A DNA stretch of 64,000 bases. Origin: CAZZCS01 sp964652645. Its GTDB lineage: Bacteria > Cloacimonadota > Cloacimonadia > Cloacimonadales > Cloacimonadaceae. This document shows, in pieces, positions 52,600 to 62,395 of this stretch. Position numbers and translations under genes: made by a program. The notes under the pieces are model-generated. The model made no database searches. It was not told where the DNA came from and saw only the letters and a program-made list of their open reading frames with translations. Each line of letters starts with the position of its first letter. Position 1 is the stretch's first letter. The stretch lies in contig CAZZCS010000001.1 in assembly GCA_964652645.1 (NCBI GenBank), positions 1 to 64,000 on the forward strand, read 5' to 3'.

Positions 52600-54102
52600 T
52601 CACCTTAACACAATAAACTTTTTGGCTTGAGCAATCGTCCCCTGAGACACCTTCAAGAAATAGACTCCGGGGGTCAGATTGATCCCATTTACTCTACCGT
52701 TCCAATTTATAGAAAGGTCAGAATTGTCAACTGCTGCCTCAAATATCGATCCCAAACGTTGTCCCTTGAGGTTAAAAACTTCCATCTTAAGTTCGCCAGT
52801 TTTGAAGCCCTGCAGATTGATAATCTGCCCCGAGCCGTTTATCCTGAAGGGATTTGTCATGCCTATGACAGGCTTGACGGGTAGAACGTACTCATCCGCA
52901 GCACCCGTGGCGTGATACACTCTCATGTTTACTACCTCAGCATTAGTATCTCCAAAGGTCACATCTGCATACAGCCATTCGGATGGAAGCTGAGCAAAAT
53001 AGGTAACCGTATCCGAAAAATCCAGGGCTGGAGTCTCGAACTCTATCAATTCCTGATTATTGGTTACCAGTTCTGCTATATAGGCATAATCTGCATCAGC
53101 ATCAAAGTAATCCATTGTGAGCAGATAACCAAGGCTATTCTCAGTAAAAATCGGATTGGATATGACCGGCAAAGTGTTTTGATCTACATGATGCACCAGG
53201 TTATCAAAACTAACCACTGCAGGAGCAGTATAATCTCCAAAGAAAAACTGCGGTTCCAGCGTGGTTAAATCAAGCGTTATCCTCATTGTAAGGCTCGTGA
53301 AGGCCAGAGAGTTCACGATGTTTGGCCAGGCACCAAAGCCAGGATCATTTACCAGATCGTCCATATTACAGGACATATAGAGCTTACCTCCGCTTACCTG
53401 AGATTGAATATTACCAATCCTTTCAAATACCGGATTCAGATCTGGATCTACTCCTAGCTTGTAGAGCCCTGGAGAAATCACTCCCGGAATATTGAAGGTA
53501 TTCACCATTGCATAAACCACCGAATCTGTTACAGTACTCTCGGGATTTGAGATCATAGTCAGATAAACATTGTAAGAAGATAGAGTATTCATGGTCGGGA
53601 AGGTACCCTGAACGTTCTGGATAGCGGAGTGAAGTAAGGTACTTGATACCCCTATATATGAAGCAGTAAGATCCAGCATGGGAGCAGCTTCGATGTCAAT
53701 ATCACCTGTGGGATCATCGGCGATCCAGGCCATCGCATCCAGGACAGGAGGAAAAGTATTTGAATCCAGATGAGCATTATGCATGACTACGAGAGTTTCC
53801 CCCATCTGTTCCACTTCAGAGCGCAAACGATATTTCATGCTGGTCCCAAAGCTGTATGGGACATGCGCTTCGTAGACCATATCACCCACATACTGCAGAT
53901 CTTCCTGCGCCCACCAGCCAGAGCTTGTCAGCCTCCAAAACTGGTGATTGGAAAATTCTGGAGAAGTGGAATTGAACCTGAAAAACACGTCTCCACTATT
54001 CAGGCGGGAGGTATGTCTGATGTACTGCCAGGGCAATAGCTCTTGCGCCCATACCAAAGATATTAAAACCAAAAAAACGACAATCAATAGGTTTCTTTTC
54101 AT
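52600..54102 (-). CDS. Secreted protein with C-terminal sorting domain
   Basis: A 500-residue protein with a signal peptide (NLLIVVFLVLISLVWAQ), ATG behind AGGAGAAACAAG. The body is beta-rich and unrecognised. The last ~80 residues are a sorting-type tail: VIGMTNPFRINGSG, then MEVFNLKGQRLGSIF, TPGVYFLKVSQG and a basic end KKFIVLR. This matches the tails of the proteins at 109, 10871 and 26727. The function is unknown; neighbours are two further exported proteins upstream and obgE downstream. Confidence 0.8.
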   Translation of the reverse strand: MKRNLLIVVFLVLISLVWAQELLPWQYIRHTSRLNSGDVFFRFNSTSPEFSNHQFWRLTSSGWWAQEDLQYVGDMVYEAHVPYSFGTSMKYRLRSEVEQMGETLVVMHNAHLDSNTFPPVLDAMAWIADDPTGDIDIEAAPMLDLTASYIGVSSTLLHSAIQNVQGTFPTMNTLSSYNVYLTMISNPESTVTDSVVYAMVNTFNIPGVISPGLYKLGVDPDLNPVFERIGNIQSQVSGGKLYMSCNMDDLVNDPGFGAWPNIVNSLAFTSLTMRITLDLTTLEPQFFFGDYTAPAVVSFDNLVHHVDQNTLPVISNPIFTENSLGYLLTMDYFDADADYAYIAELVTNNQELIEFETPALDFSDTVTYFAQLPSEWLYADVTFGDTNAEVVNMRVYHATGAADEYVLPVKPVIGMTNPFRINGSGQIINLQGFKTGELKMEVFNLKGQRLGSIFEAAVDNSDLSINWNGRVNGINLTPGVYFLKVSQGTIAQAKKFIVLR

Positions 54103-54120
54103 CTTGTTTCTCCTAAAACA

Positions 54121-54987
54121 TCAAGGATTGATCAGGCCTTGTTCCCACAGTTTTCGGAAATATGTCCAGCTGGTCTCATTGGGTTCCGAATACTCCTGGG
54201 GAGCATTTTTGTAGTGGGGATTGTGAGTCTCCACGTAACTCTTTATGTGCTGGGGCATGTCGTCCCAACCGGCTGGCAATTTGCGACCTCTGCAGACAAA
54301 GACCAGGTTCCCCTCTCTATCTCCCATTCTCATGAATGGCATCCAGGGGCTTATCCTCGTCCAGGTAATATTAGTAGGTAAAGTGCTGAGCTCAGAATTG
54401 GCTACATCACTTTTTGAAATGAAAAAATGGAAAAACTCTGCCGCCTGATAAGTATCAGCCTGGGAAAACTCCGAGAATTCTCTTCTGGGTAGTGGGCTGG
54501 GATAATATGGGAAGAGATCCATATAAAAGGCTATCTGATTCCCCAAATCCTCAGATGGCAGTATTCTGTGGATATAGGGCAGGTAATCCTCGGTAAATGT
54601 GATATCCTGGTTTACTGGATCATTCCAGATCTGAATAACCGGGATGATAGTATCCGTAAAGGGATTACGCCACTCTTCGAGGATTTTTCCGGTTCTGGGA
54701 TCAATGAAGAAAGCAGCTTCCCGGGTCAGAAGCTCAAATCCGCCATCTTTTACGATAGTCCTGGCCACGTTAAAACCCTCAAACAGGAACAATTCTCTTC
54801 TTCGCTCTCCAGGGATGAAGCTGTACACCGTGCCCGTCCAATGAAACACAACCTCTTTCCCGGAGCTGTCTCCTCTGGTCCTCATAAACGTATTGAGGTA
54901 GTCTACAGGATTAGCCAAATCAATTGTTGTTGCTGCAAGACAACTGGCAATCAGGATAACAACTAAGACAAGTATCTTCTTACACAT
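54121..54987 (-). CDS. Exported DUF1838-like protein
   Basis: A 288-residue protein with a signal peptide (ILVLVVILIASCLA). It shows features of the DUF1838 family: FIDPRTGKILEEWRNPFTD, IQIWNDPVNQDITFTEDYLP, NITWTRISPWMPFMRMGDREG and FVCRGRKLPAGWDDMPQH. The biochemical role of DUF1838 is not known. It sits 3 bases after another small exported protein gene and 18 bases before the sorting-domain gene, so these are probably one unit. The Cys at the end of the leader (ASCLA) is not an ideal lipobox. Confidence 0.75.
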   Translation of the reverse strand: MCKKILVLVVILIASCLAATTIDLANPVDYLNTFMRTRGDSSGKEVVFHWTGTVYSFIPGERRRELFLFEGFNVARTIVKDGGFELLTREAAFFIDPRTGKILEEWRNPFTDTIIPVIQIWNDPVNQDITFTEDYLPYIHRILPSEDLGNQIAFYMDLFPYYPSPLPRREFSEFSQADTYQAAEFFHFFISKSDVANSELSTLPTNITWTRISPWMPFMRMGDREGNLVFVCRGRKLPAGWDDMPQHIKSYVETHNPHYKNAPQEYSEPNETSWTYFRKLWEQGLINP

Positions 54988-54990
54988 ACA

Positions 54991-55539
54991 CTACCTTTTC
55001 GGAAATGAAATCCTGTCTCTCACTGCTTCAAAAACTGCAGCGTGTCTGGGGAAGTTTTTCTCTGTGGAGGCCATACTCAGGATAAAGAGCATATCATCAA
55101 TCACCCCTACATATTGATGAACAGCGATTACTTCTTCAAACGTTCCCCTGATCTCAAATCTGTAAAGCTTAATCCCATCCACGATAAAAGACGCATCTGC
55201 CGTTACTTTTACATTACGCATACCCTGATCTTCCATAATATCCGGAAGAATTGGCACCATAAAAGAAACAAACCCTGGAAGATCCTTTATCTCCTCGGTA
55301 TAGGGAAAAGGAGTTATTGTTATATCAATACCGGTGGCAAGATCATCTTCTCTACTGGAGATCTCTCTGAGAAATAGACTCTGCTGATCCGATTCTTCTA
55401 CCATCCAGGAAGCAGATGGATACCTTATACTGTATAAGCCGGAGGGGCTGTTAAAGACGGCATCCAGATTGATAGAATCAGTAGCACAGAGGGCCATTAC
55501 CACGAGTACCAGAGTTGAGATCAATAATACTTTTTTCAC
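54991..55539 (-). CDS. Small exported protein, unknown (PsbP/DUF1795-like?)
   Basis: A 182-residue protein with a signal peptide (KKVLLISTLVLVVMALCATDS). The remaining 155 residues are a single alpha/beta domain: FNSPSGLYSIRYPSASWMVEE near the start, then ATGIDITITPFPYTEE, FEIRGTFEEVIAVHQYVGVID and MLFILSMAS near the C-terminus. Such an outline resembles PsbP/DUF1795-type periplasmic domains, but the match is weak. A TTGACA on the minus strand at 55611-55616 could be its -35 box. Function unknown. Confidence 0.65.
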   Translation of the reverse strand: MKKVLLISTLVLVVMALCATDSINLDAVFNSPSGLYSIRYPSASWMVEESDQQSLFLREISSREDDLATGIDITITPFPYTEEIKDLPGFVSFMVPILPDIMEDQGMRNVKVTADASFIVDGIKLYRFEIRGTFEEVIAVHQYVGVIDDMLFILSMASTEKNFPRHAAVFEAVRDRISFPKR

Positions 55540-55735
55540 ATTTTCTCCTATATATTGCCGCGCTCATTAAAAGAACACGACTCGTTGACCTAATTAGAGA
55601 GGGTTAAATATGTCAAGCAAGAATTGTTCTCTATTTTCAAGATAAACAGCCTCAAACCAAGCCAGCCGATACTTTACCCTGCGTTAGCAAAAGGAGCGAA
55701 GCAGGATTTGGGCTGAGATCACGTTTTACAATTGA

Positions 55736-58700
55736 TCAGTACTTTTCCAGAATTGCCAGAGCTTCCTCAAACTGCTGCATATAAGTACTATACTTCTTCT
55801 TATCGAGTTCGATGATGATCTTGATCCCCTTTGATGCATCGATCTTGAAGGTATGACTTAGTTTGGAACAAAAACTGAGCACCCGCTTTTGCTCCGGTAA
55901 GCGCTTGGGATCAAATTCGATCACTACTCTGGCACTACGTATCTGGCAGGTCTGGATTTGCAGAGCTTTGACCAGGGTATTGAGTTTGAAATACATCATC
56001 AGCCACAGCGCTTTCTCTGGTAGTTTTCCAAATCTATCATTGAGCTCTGCTTGAAAATCATCCACTTCAACGGGTTTCTGCAGTTCATTCAAACGGCGAT
56101 AGATCCGTAGTCTTTCTTCATCATCATCAATGTATTCCCTGGGGAAATAGAGATCGACTTCCGTCTTCAGCGTTTGCCTGTTCTCTGGCGTATCGTCTTC
56201 TGTAAAGAGTTCGGGATTGTCTTTTTGAATAGACTCGATGGCCTTTTCCAGGAGGTGGTTGTAATAGTTGTAACCAATGGATTGGATTACGCCGCTTTGC
56301 TTAATTCCCAGGATAGTACCGGCTCCCCTGATCTCCAGATCGCGCAAGGCCACTTGAAAACCAGCTCCGAGATAATCGTATTGGGTAAGTGCTTCCAGCC
56401 TGTTCTTGGCATCAGTCGTAGTGGCATTGGGAATCAACAGATAGGCGTATGCCCGGCGGTTGCTTCTGCCTACTCTCCCTCGCATTTGATAGAGCTGGGC
56501 CAGACCAAAGGTATCTGCTCTATCTATGATAATAGTGTTTGCATTGGGTATATCGATCCCGTTTTCGATGATAGTAGTCGAGATCAATACATCGTATTCA
56601 TGCTCCATGAATGCATCCATCACCCTTTCCAATTGGTGCTCGGATAGCTGAGCATGCCCCACGCCAAATCTTACTCCCGGCATTGCTTCTCTCAGTTCTG
56701 CCGCCACGGTTTCGATTGTTTGAACTCTATTGTGCAGGAAGAATATCTGGCCACCACGATCGATCTCCCTACGGATCGCATCTTTAATCACTTCTATATC
56801 CCGCGGAGTGATAATCGTCCGGATGGGCAACCTCTCCTTGGGAGAGGTTTGCATCAATGAGATCTCTTTGAGCTTGGCCAGAGCCATATTCAAGGTTCTG
56901 GGGATCGGCGTTGCAGACATGTATAGAGTGTCCACGTTGGATTGAAGCTTGCGCAGTTTCTCTTTGTGTCTCACTCCAAAGCGATGCTCCTCATCAACAA
57001 TCAAGAGACCCAAGTGTTTGAATTTCACATCTTTGGAGATAATCCTATGGGTTCCGATGGCTATATCAACCTGCCCAGCGCTCAAAGCTGAGAGATCGCG
57101 ATTGATCTGAGTGGCAGATCTGAACCTGCTGAACATGGCGATCTTGACCGGATACTGCGCCATTCTCTCTCGAAACACACGATAATGCTGTTCTGCCAGA
57201 AGTGTCGTAGGCACCAATACTGCCACCTGAAAACCAGACATCACAGCCTTGAAAGCCGCTCGGATCGCCACCTCTGTCTTACCGAAACCAACATCTCCAC
57301 AGAGCAATCTCTCCATGGGAGCCGGGAGTTCCATATCCTCTTTGATCTCTTTGGAGGATCTGGCTTGGTCTGGAGTATCCTCGTAGATGAAGGAGTTTTC
57401 CAGCTCATGCTGCCAGGGAGTATCAGCCTGGTGCGCTACTCCGCGTCGTTTGGAACGCTCGGCATAGAGCTTGATAATATCAGCAGCTACGAGCTCAATC
57501 TGCTCTTTGGCTTTGCGCTTTGTATTGTGCCATTTGACGGAGCCGAGTTTGTTCAGAGACGGTGCAGAGCCTTCTTCTGCCACATATTTGGAAATCAGCT
57601 GGAGTTGGAACGTCGGCACATACACCTTGTCTTCATCTGCATAACGTAGAACCAGACATTCGATATTCTGCCCTTCCAGTTTGATCATCTTCAGGCCTTC
57701 AAACACTGCAATACCATGATCCACATGCACCACATAATCGCCGGGTTTGAGGTTGTTATAATCTATTATCTGCTCCCCAGATGAGTAACGAGGGGTATAG
57801 CGCTTTCTCTTGTAGCGGTTGAAGATTTCGTGATCTGTAAATAGGGCAAGCCTGGCTGTGGGCATGGTAAAGCCACTATGCAATACGCCTATATGGTGCG
57901 AGGTGAATACATCGTAGTCGTCCAATAGTTGCTGCATCCGCTTACTCTGGCTTTCATTGTCAAAGAGCATAAGAGTGTGGTAGGCTTGAGCTTGCAGGCG
58001 AAGTAAATCCTGGCTGAGTAGCTTGAGATCTCCCGCTGTTCCCTTCTGATCTTCAAAGGGAGCCTTTATGGACTCCGCCTCTTTGAGCGAACCTGGCAGG
58101 ATAAACTCACTCTGAGATAGAAATATCGAAGGAGTGTTGCGGATCAAATTCTGGATATAATCTGGATCTGCCAGCATCTTTTCTGGTCTTGGCAGCTTGT
58201 TCTCTCCCTTCTTGGGAATCAATCTTTCATATTGGATCAGGGCTTGCTCCAGAGTTTGTCTGGCCTCCTCCATCACGTAGGTAAAATTGTTCCAGGTGAT
58301 AATCAAATCACTGGGGACAAAATAACCCGCAAAGGTATCGAGCTTTGGAACCAGCAGGCTATAATAGTTCTCTATACCATCAAAAAAGCCCTTGCGACCA
58401 GCTTTGACAGCAACAGGCGAGATGGAATCTATATCGCTGAGGCTCAGCTCACGGGAGGGAAGCAGAACAATCTCCCCCATCTCTGATGGTTCTGATCTCT
58501 GCGAACTGAGTGAGAAAGCCCGGATTGATATCAGCTCATCCCCAAAAAACTCTATCCTGAAGGGTTTTGGCGAAGGAGGGCTAAAGACGTCTATGATCCC
58601 ACCTCTTCTGGCTACTTGAAAGATCTTGGACACCTGGTAGTCCACTTCGTAACCCATACCCACCAAATCCCGGACAAGCTTTTCAGGATCGTATTCCATA

Positions 58701-59143
58701 CCGGCTTTCAGGTGCAAAATGTGCTGTTGAAGCGTTTGCTTTGGTATCAACCATCTCAGCAAGGCGCGGATCGAGAGACTGTAGATCCGGGGAACGCCAT
58801 CCATGGTCTTGATCAAGGTCTCCATTCTAGCTGCCCTGATCGAGTAGTGGGGAGATCTTTCCTCATAGGGCAGGATTTCGTAATCCGGCAGGTAGCAGGC
58901 ATTATCTTTGCCAATTAGTACGCAAAGATCGTCCCAAACGTCTTCTGCAATGATATCGTCCTGAGATACTATAAGCACATTTCTGCCACTTTGCTCCCAG
59001 GCTCGTACAGTCATCAAAACACGGGCAGATTGGTTCAGGTGATGATACTGAGCCAGTCTAGAGGCAGAGACTGTGGTATCGAATTCTCTGATAAAAGCGC
59101 AGTTGTCCAGGTTACGTTTGATGCTCTTGTAGAGTGGGTTCAT
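55736..59143 (-). CDS. mfd: Transcription-repair coupling factor Mfd
   Basis: Mfd removes RNA polymerase stalled at DNA damage and recruits UvrA. The 1135 residues fit the family. N-terminal UvrB-like part: SQDDIIAEDVWDDL, LPDYEILPYEERSPH. The polymerase-binding region has PGDYVVHVDHGIAVFEGLK and YVPTFQLQLISKYV. The helicase part has GDVGFGKTEVAIRAAFKAV (Walker A Lys near residue 622), LLIVDEEHRFG (DEEH) and YMSATPIPRTLN. The C-terminal TRCF domain follows (LYFPREYIDDDEERLRIYRRL). The gene is followed by no clear terminator. It is the next gene downstream of the UvrD-type helicase. Confidence 0.97.
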   Translation of the reverse strand: MNPLYKSIKRNLDNCAFIREFDTTVSASRLAQYHHLNQSARVLMTVRAWEQSGRNVLIVSQDDIIAEDVWDDLCVLIGKDNACYLPDYEILPYEERSPHYSIRAARMETLIKTMDGVPRIYSLSIRALLRWLIPKQTLQQHILHLKAGMEYDPEKLVRDLVGMGYEVDYQVSKIFQVARRGGIIDVFSPPSPKPFRIEFFGDELISIRAFSLSSQRSEPSEMGEIVLLPSRELSLSDIDSISPVAVKAGRKGFFDGIENYYSLLVPKLDTFAGYFVPSDLIITWNNFTYVMEEARQTLEQALIQYERLIPKKGENKLPRPEKMLADPDYIQNLIRNTPSIFLSQSEFILPGSLKEAESIKAPFEDQKGTAGDLKLLSQDLLRLQAQAYHTLMLFDNESQSKRMQQLLDDYDVFTSHHIGVLHSGFTMPTARLALFTDHEIFNRYKRKRYTPRYSSGEQIIDYNNLKPGDYVVHVDHGIAVFEGLKMIKLEGQNIECLVLRYADEDKVYVPTFQLQLISKYVAEEGSAPSLNKLGSVKWHNTKRKAKEQIELVAADIIKLYAERSKRRGVAHQADTPWQHELENSFIYEDTPDQARSSKEIKEDMELPAPMERLLCGDVGFGKTEVAIRAAFKAVMSGFQVAVLVPTTLLAEQHYRVFRERMAQYPVKIAMFSRFRSATQINRDLSALSAGQVDIAIGTHRIISKDVKFKHLGLLIVDEEHRFGVRHKEKLRKLQSNVDTLYMSATPIPRTLNMALAKLKEISLMQTSPKERLPIRTIITPRDIEVIKDAIRREIDRGGQIFFLHNRVQTIETVAAELREAMPGVRFGVGHAQLSEHQLERVMDAFMEHEYDVLISTTIIENGIDIPNANTIIIDRADTFGLAQLYQMRGRVGRSNRRAYAYLLIPNATTTDAKNRLEALTQYDYLGAGFQVALRDLEIRGAGTILGIKQSGVIQSIGYNYYNHLLEKAIESIQKDNPELFTEDDTPENRQTLKTEVDLYFPREYIDDDEERLRIYRRLNELQKPVEVDDFQAELNDRFGKLPEKALWLMMYFKLNTLVKALQIQTCQIRSARVVIEFDPKRLPEQKRVLSFCSKLSHTFKIDASKGIKIIIELDKKKYSTYMQQFEEALAILEKY

Positions 59144-59183
59144 AATATTATCTCTTAGTTGCTACATCACGATGCAGCCAGTC

Positions 59184-61376
59184 TTAGATTTCGTACTCAG
59201 CTTTCACAAAGGAACCAATAATCTTGGCAAGCTTACCATTGGCAAAAGAAATCGTGAGTCTCGCGCTCTCTCCGGCTCCATCGACACTGAGAACCTGGCC
59301 TTTCCCGTATTCTTCGTGAATCACAGTCTGTCCAATCTTGAAGAACTTCTGACTCTCGGTGATCACAGGCTTCCTTGGCCTTTTCACAACGGGTGGAGTA
59401 TATGGTGCAGATCCAAGCTCAGTGGTTCGCATTAAACCGGGATTGAGATCCTGAATAAACATACTGGGCTTTGTATAATAGAAAGTATCATACAAGCGGC
59501 GAAACCTGGCATAGCTAAGGTATAGTGCTTTTTTGGCCCGGGTAACTGCCACATAAAACAAACGCCTCTCTTCTTCGATCCCTTCCCGGCTGTCCATCGA
59601 CATCCTGTGAGGCAGCAGCTCATCTTCCAGACCGACGATGAAGACAGTATCAAACTCTAGGCCCTTGGCGTTGTGCATCGTCATCAAGCGAACAGTTTCC
59701 GTGGTCTCGGAGAGCTGATCCAGATCCGTCTGAAGAGCCACAAACGGCAGATAGTCGGAGAGCAGGGGGAGCCTGTCGTTCTCGCGCTGGAAGCGGTCGC
59801 AAAACTCACTCGTGGCCGTCACGAACTCGATCAGGTTTTCAGCCCGGGCTACATCTTTGGGATCCTTGCTGTTGCGATATAGATCTACCCAGCTCAGATC
59901 CTCCAGAATCATCTTGACCACATCCAGGACATTAGTCACCAGAGCGTGATGTCTCCACGCCTCCACTCCTGCAAAGAAATCTGCAACCTTGCGTTTACCA
60001 GCAGCTTGCAGGTCATGCACATCATCCACATACTTCAAGGTCTGAAATACGGTGAGACGCGTTTTGGTGGCATGGGCTATCAGCTTGTTGATAGTGGTCT
60101 GCCCTATGCCTCGGGGAGGCTCGTTGATAATCCTGAGCATGCTTTCATTATCGGCAGGATTGGCCAGGACTTTCAAATAGGCCAGCAAGTCCTTGATCTC
60201 TTTACGCTGGTAGAAATAAAGCGAACCTACAATCGTATAGGGAAGCTTCTTCTGCATAAAGGTGTATTCGAAAACGCGGGATTGCGCATTGGTGCGATAG
60301 AGAATGGCTATATTATTGAGCGAGGTTCCAGTCTTGGAGAGCTTCAGAATTTTTTCTGCCACGCGGGCAGCTTCTTCATTTTCATCGTCATAACTCTCGA
60401 GAAGAGGTTTCTCTCCTTCGCCCAGTTCAGACCAGAGCTCCTTGGGGTGCCGCCGATGGTTCTGTTTGATTACCTCATTTGCCAGATTGAGGATTGAGGT
60501 AGTCGAGCGATAGTTTTGCTCCAGCCGAATGGTCTGCACTTCCTCGTAATCTCGTTCAAATTCCAGAATATTCCGGATAGTAGCGCCCCGCCAGCTATAG
60601 ATAGCCTGGTCGTCGTCCCCCACCACACAGATGTTTCGGTGCTCTCTTGCGATCTGATACATGATCTGGAATTGGGCAAAGTTTGTATCCTGATACTCGT
60701 CTATCATCACATAGCGAAACATGTTTTGATACTTCATACGCACCGCTTCATTGGTCTGGAGCAGCTTTGCCGTATAGAGCAGGATATCGTCGAAGTCCAG
60801 AGCTTGATTGAGCAGAAGCGTCTGTTGGTAAAGCTTATAGATTTGCACGAATTGCTTGTAAAAGTCTCCAGAAGCATTGATATCCTCCTGGTGATCCAGC
60901 AGATCCTCCGGGAGCATCAGCTTGTTTTTGTATTTACCTATCGTGCTGATCACCTTGGGAATGGGCACTTTCTGAGTGTCAAAGCCCTGGGCTTTATAGA
61001 TCTTTTTGAGGACAGACTTCTGATCGTCGTCGTCATAGATTGAATAGTTTGAATTAAAGGGCAGGGAGGCGGTCTCAAAACGCAGAATCCTGCCGCAAAG
61101 AGAGTGAAAGGTACCCACCCAAAGAGAGCGAACAGAATAGTGCAGGAGCTGCTCCAATCTATCTTGCAGTTCCTTGGCAGCTTTGTTTGTGAAGGTGACG
61201 ACCAGGATATTCCAGGGTGGAATTTTCGCTTTTTGGAGCAGCCAGGCCGTTCTATAGATGATAGATTTGGTCTTTCCACTTCCAGCCCCGGCCAGCACCA
61301 GCATAGGACCATCTGCAGTGGTCACCACTCGCTGCTGCTCGGGATTCAGTTCCCTGGAGAGATCATCTGGAAGCAT
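59184..61376 (-). CDS. pcrA: UvrD/PcrA-family ATP-dependent DNA helicase
   Basis: A 730-residue superfamily 1A 3'-5' helicase that unwinds DNA during repair and removes obstacles. Motifs in order: LNPEQQRVVTTADGPMLVLAG and AGSGKT (Lys35), VMIDEYQDTNFAQFQ (II, DEYQD), VVGDDDQAIYSWRGA (III), LEQNYRST (IV), MTMHNAKGLEFDTVFI (V) and EEERRLFYVAVTRAKKALYLS (VI). The C-terminus has a short beta domain (FKIGQTVIHEEYGKGQVLSV), as in PcrA. It could be uvrD or pcrA; the tail favours PcrA. It starts 15 bases after a lipoprotein gene. Confidence 0.95.
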   Translation of the reverse strand: MLPDDLSRELNPEQQRVVTTADGPMLVLAGAGSGKTKSIIYRTAWLLQKAKIPPWNILVVTFTNKAAKELQDRLEQLLHYSVRSLWVGTFHSLCGRILRFETASLPFNSNYSIYDDDDQKSVLKKIYKAQGFDTQKVPIPKVISTIGKYKNKLMLPEDLLDHQEDINASGDFYKQFVQIYKLYQQTLLLNQALDFDDILLYTAKLLQTNEAVRMKYQNMFRYVMIDEYQDTNFAQFQIMYQIAREHRNICVVGDDDQAIYSWRGATIRNILEFERDYEEVQTIRLEQNYRSTTSILNLANEVIKQNHRRHPKELWSELGEGEKPLLESYDDENEEAARVAEKILKLSKTGTSLNNIAILYRTNAQSRVFEYTFMQKKLPYTIVGSLYFYQRKEIKDLLAYLKVLANPADNESMLRIINEPPRGIGQTTINKLIAHATKTRLTVFQTLKYVDDVHDLQAAGKRKVADFFAGVEAWRHHALVTNVLDVVKMILEDLSWVDLYRNSKDPKDVARAENLIEFVTATSEFCDRFQRENDRLPLLSDYLPFVALQTDLDQLSETTETVRLMTMHNAKGLEFDTVFIVGLEDELLPHRMSMDSREGIEEERRLFYVAVTRAKKALYLSYARFRRLYDTFYYTKPSMFIQDLNPGLMRTTELGSAPYTPPVVKRPRKPVITESQKFFKIGQTVIHEEYGKGQVLSVDGAGESARLTISFANGKLAKIIGSFVKAEYEI

Positions 61377-61391
61377 CGAATCTTCGGACTA

Positions 61392-61793
61392 TCAATTTGG
61401 CACGTGGACAAACATCGGAGCCGATTGCCTGCCTTCGAGCCTACCGCTGGGGTAAGACTTGAAGCCAGAGACCTTGTAGTAGTAGTCTCCGGCAAGAATA
61501 TCTATGTGGTCGTACTGATTTACAGTAAACACTGTATCTACCCTGGCAAAGGTAGAATAGTAGGAAAGACTCCTATAGATATAGTAACCATCGGTGGTAG
61601 TAGTCGAATTTGCTCGCCAGCTCAGGCGTACATACTTGTTTGTAACTCCCGCAGGAGATGGGTTTGCGACCAGCTCGGAGACCTGTTCTGGCACTAAAAT
61701 ATCATCGTTCCCCACTGGATCCAAAGGATTTGAGCGATCCAACCCACAGCCAACAAGACTAAGCAACAGCATCAAATATATAATTTTTCTCAT
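61392..61793 (-). CDS. Fn3-like lipoprotein
   Basis: A 133-residue protein with a lipoprotein leader ending in LSLVGC, so Cys20 should be lipidated. The ATG (61793) follows GAGGG; an upstream start five codons earlier is unlikely. The mature part is an Fn3-like fold: LSWRANSTTTTDGYYIYRSL and DILAGDYYYKVSGF. It probably sits in the outer or inner membrane facing the periplasm. It lies between the DUF5683-like gene and the helicase gene on one strand. Function unknown. Confidence 0.78.
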   Translation of the reverse strand: MRKIIYLMLLLSLVGCGLDRSNPLDPVGNDDILVPEQVSELVANPSPAGVTNKYVRLSWRANSTTTTDGYYIYRSLSYYSTFARVDTVFTVNQYDHIDILAGDYYYKVSGFKSYPSGRLEGRQSAPMFVHVPN

Positions 61794-61804
61794 AACGCAG
61801 GCCC

Positions 61805-62386
61805 TCAAAACCTCAGCTGAATACCCGTTGGGGTAATTTGCAGGGGCTGATAGTATTCATTAAAGACTCTCTCCCAAAGTGCAGCATTGAAGGATTCTGT
61901 GGCCTGGATTACATCGAACAGATTGTAAGCCCAGACTACAGATGCCAGCCCCAAAAAGATCATCGAGTACTGATAGGGCTGCTGTGCCTTTTTGTACATA
62001 TTCTCGATCTCTTCGATCTGGGTCGCAGCCTCATACTTGCGATAGTAATCCATGGAGCGGTCATAGAAATATAGAGTGGCCCCAAGTAATACCAGTTCTG
62101 TGCCCAGGATAACCTGGCCTCGAGTATAATGCTCCGTGGCAAATTGCCCCCATCCCGGTACAAGGGCGGATTTGAGGAGGGTGGAAGAATGACTCTGAGA
62201 TTCCATTTCATAGATCTGCAGCAGCCTCTGACGGGCAGCCAGATCGTTGCGATAGACTATTCTATCCTGCAAGCCCGACCAGCCATATTTGGTGCTATCG
62301 GAAAACTGCACCAGATCGAAAGTCGCTTGGGCAAACAGAGAACCAAATCCGAGGAGCGTGATCAGTATAAAAATATATTTCTTCAT
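61805..62386 (-). CDS. DUF5683-like membrane/envelope protein
   Basis: A 193-residue protein with a signal peptide (KYIFILITLLGFGSLFAQ); of two adjacent ATGs, 62386 is better spaced from AGGAG. A central motif, SALVPGWGQFATEHYTRGQV, recalls DUF5683 and related small FCB-group envelope proteins. Two membrane segments follow (LGTELVLLGATLYFYD, YSMIFLGLASVVWAYNLFDV), separated by a helical stretch (YRKYEAATQIEEIENMYKKA). It is encoded between the TPR lipoprotein and the Fn3 lipoprotein, within one transcription unit. Function unknown, probably envelope-related. Confidence 0.75.
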   Translation of the reverse strand: MKKYIFILITLLGFGSLFAQATFDLVQFSDSTKYGWSGLQDRIVYRNDLAARQRLLQIYEMESQSHSSTLLKSALVPGWGQFATEHYTRGQVILGTELVLLGATLYFYDRSMDYYRKYEAATQIEEIENMYKKAQQPYQYSMIFLGLASVVWAYNLFDVIQATESFNAALWERVFNEYYQPLQITPTGIQLRF

Positions 62387-62395
62387 CATAATCTC

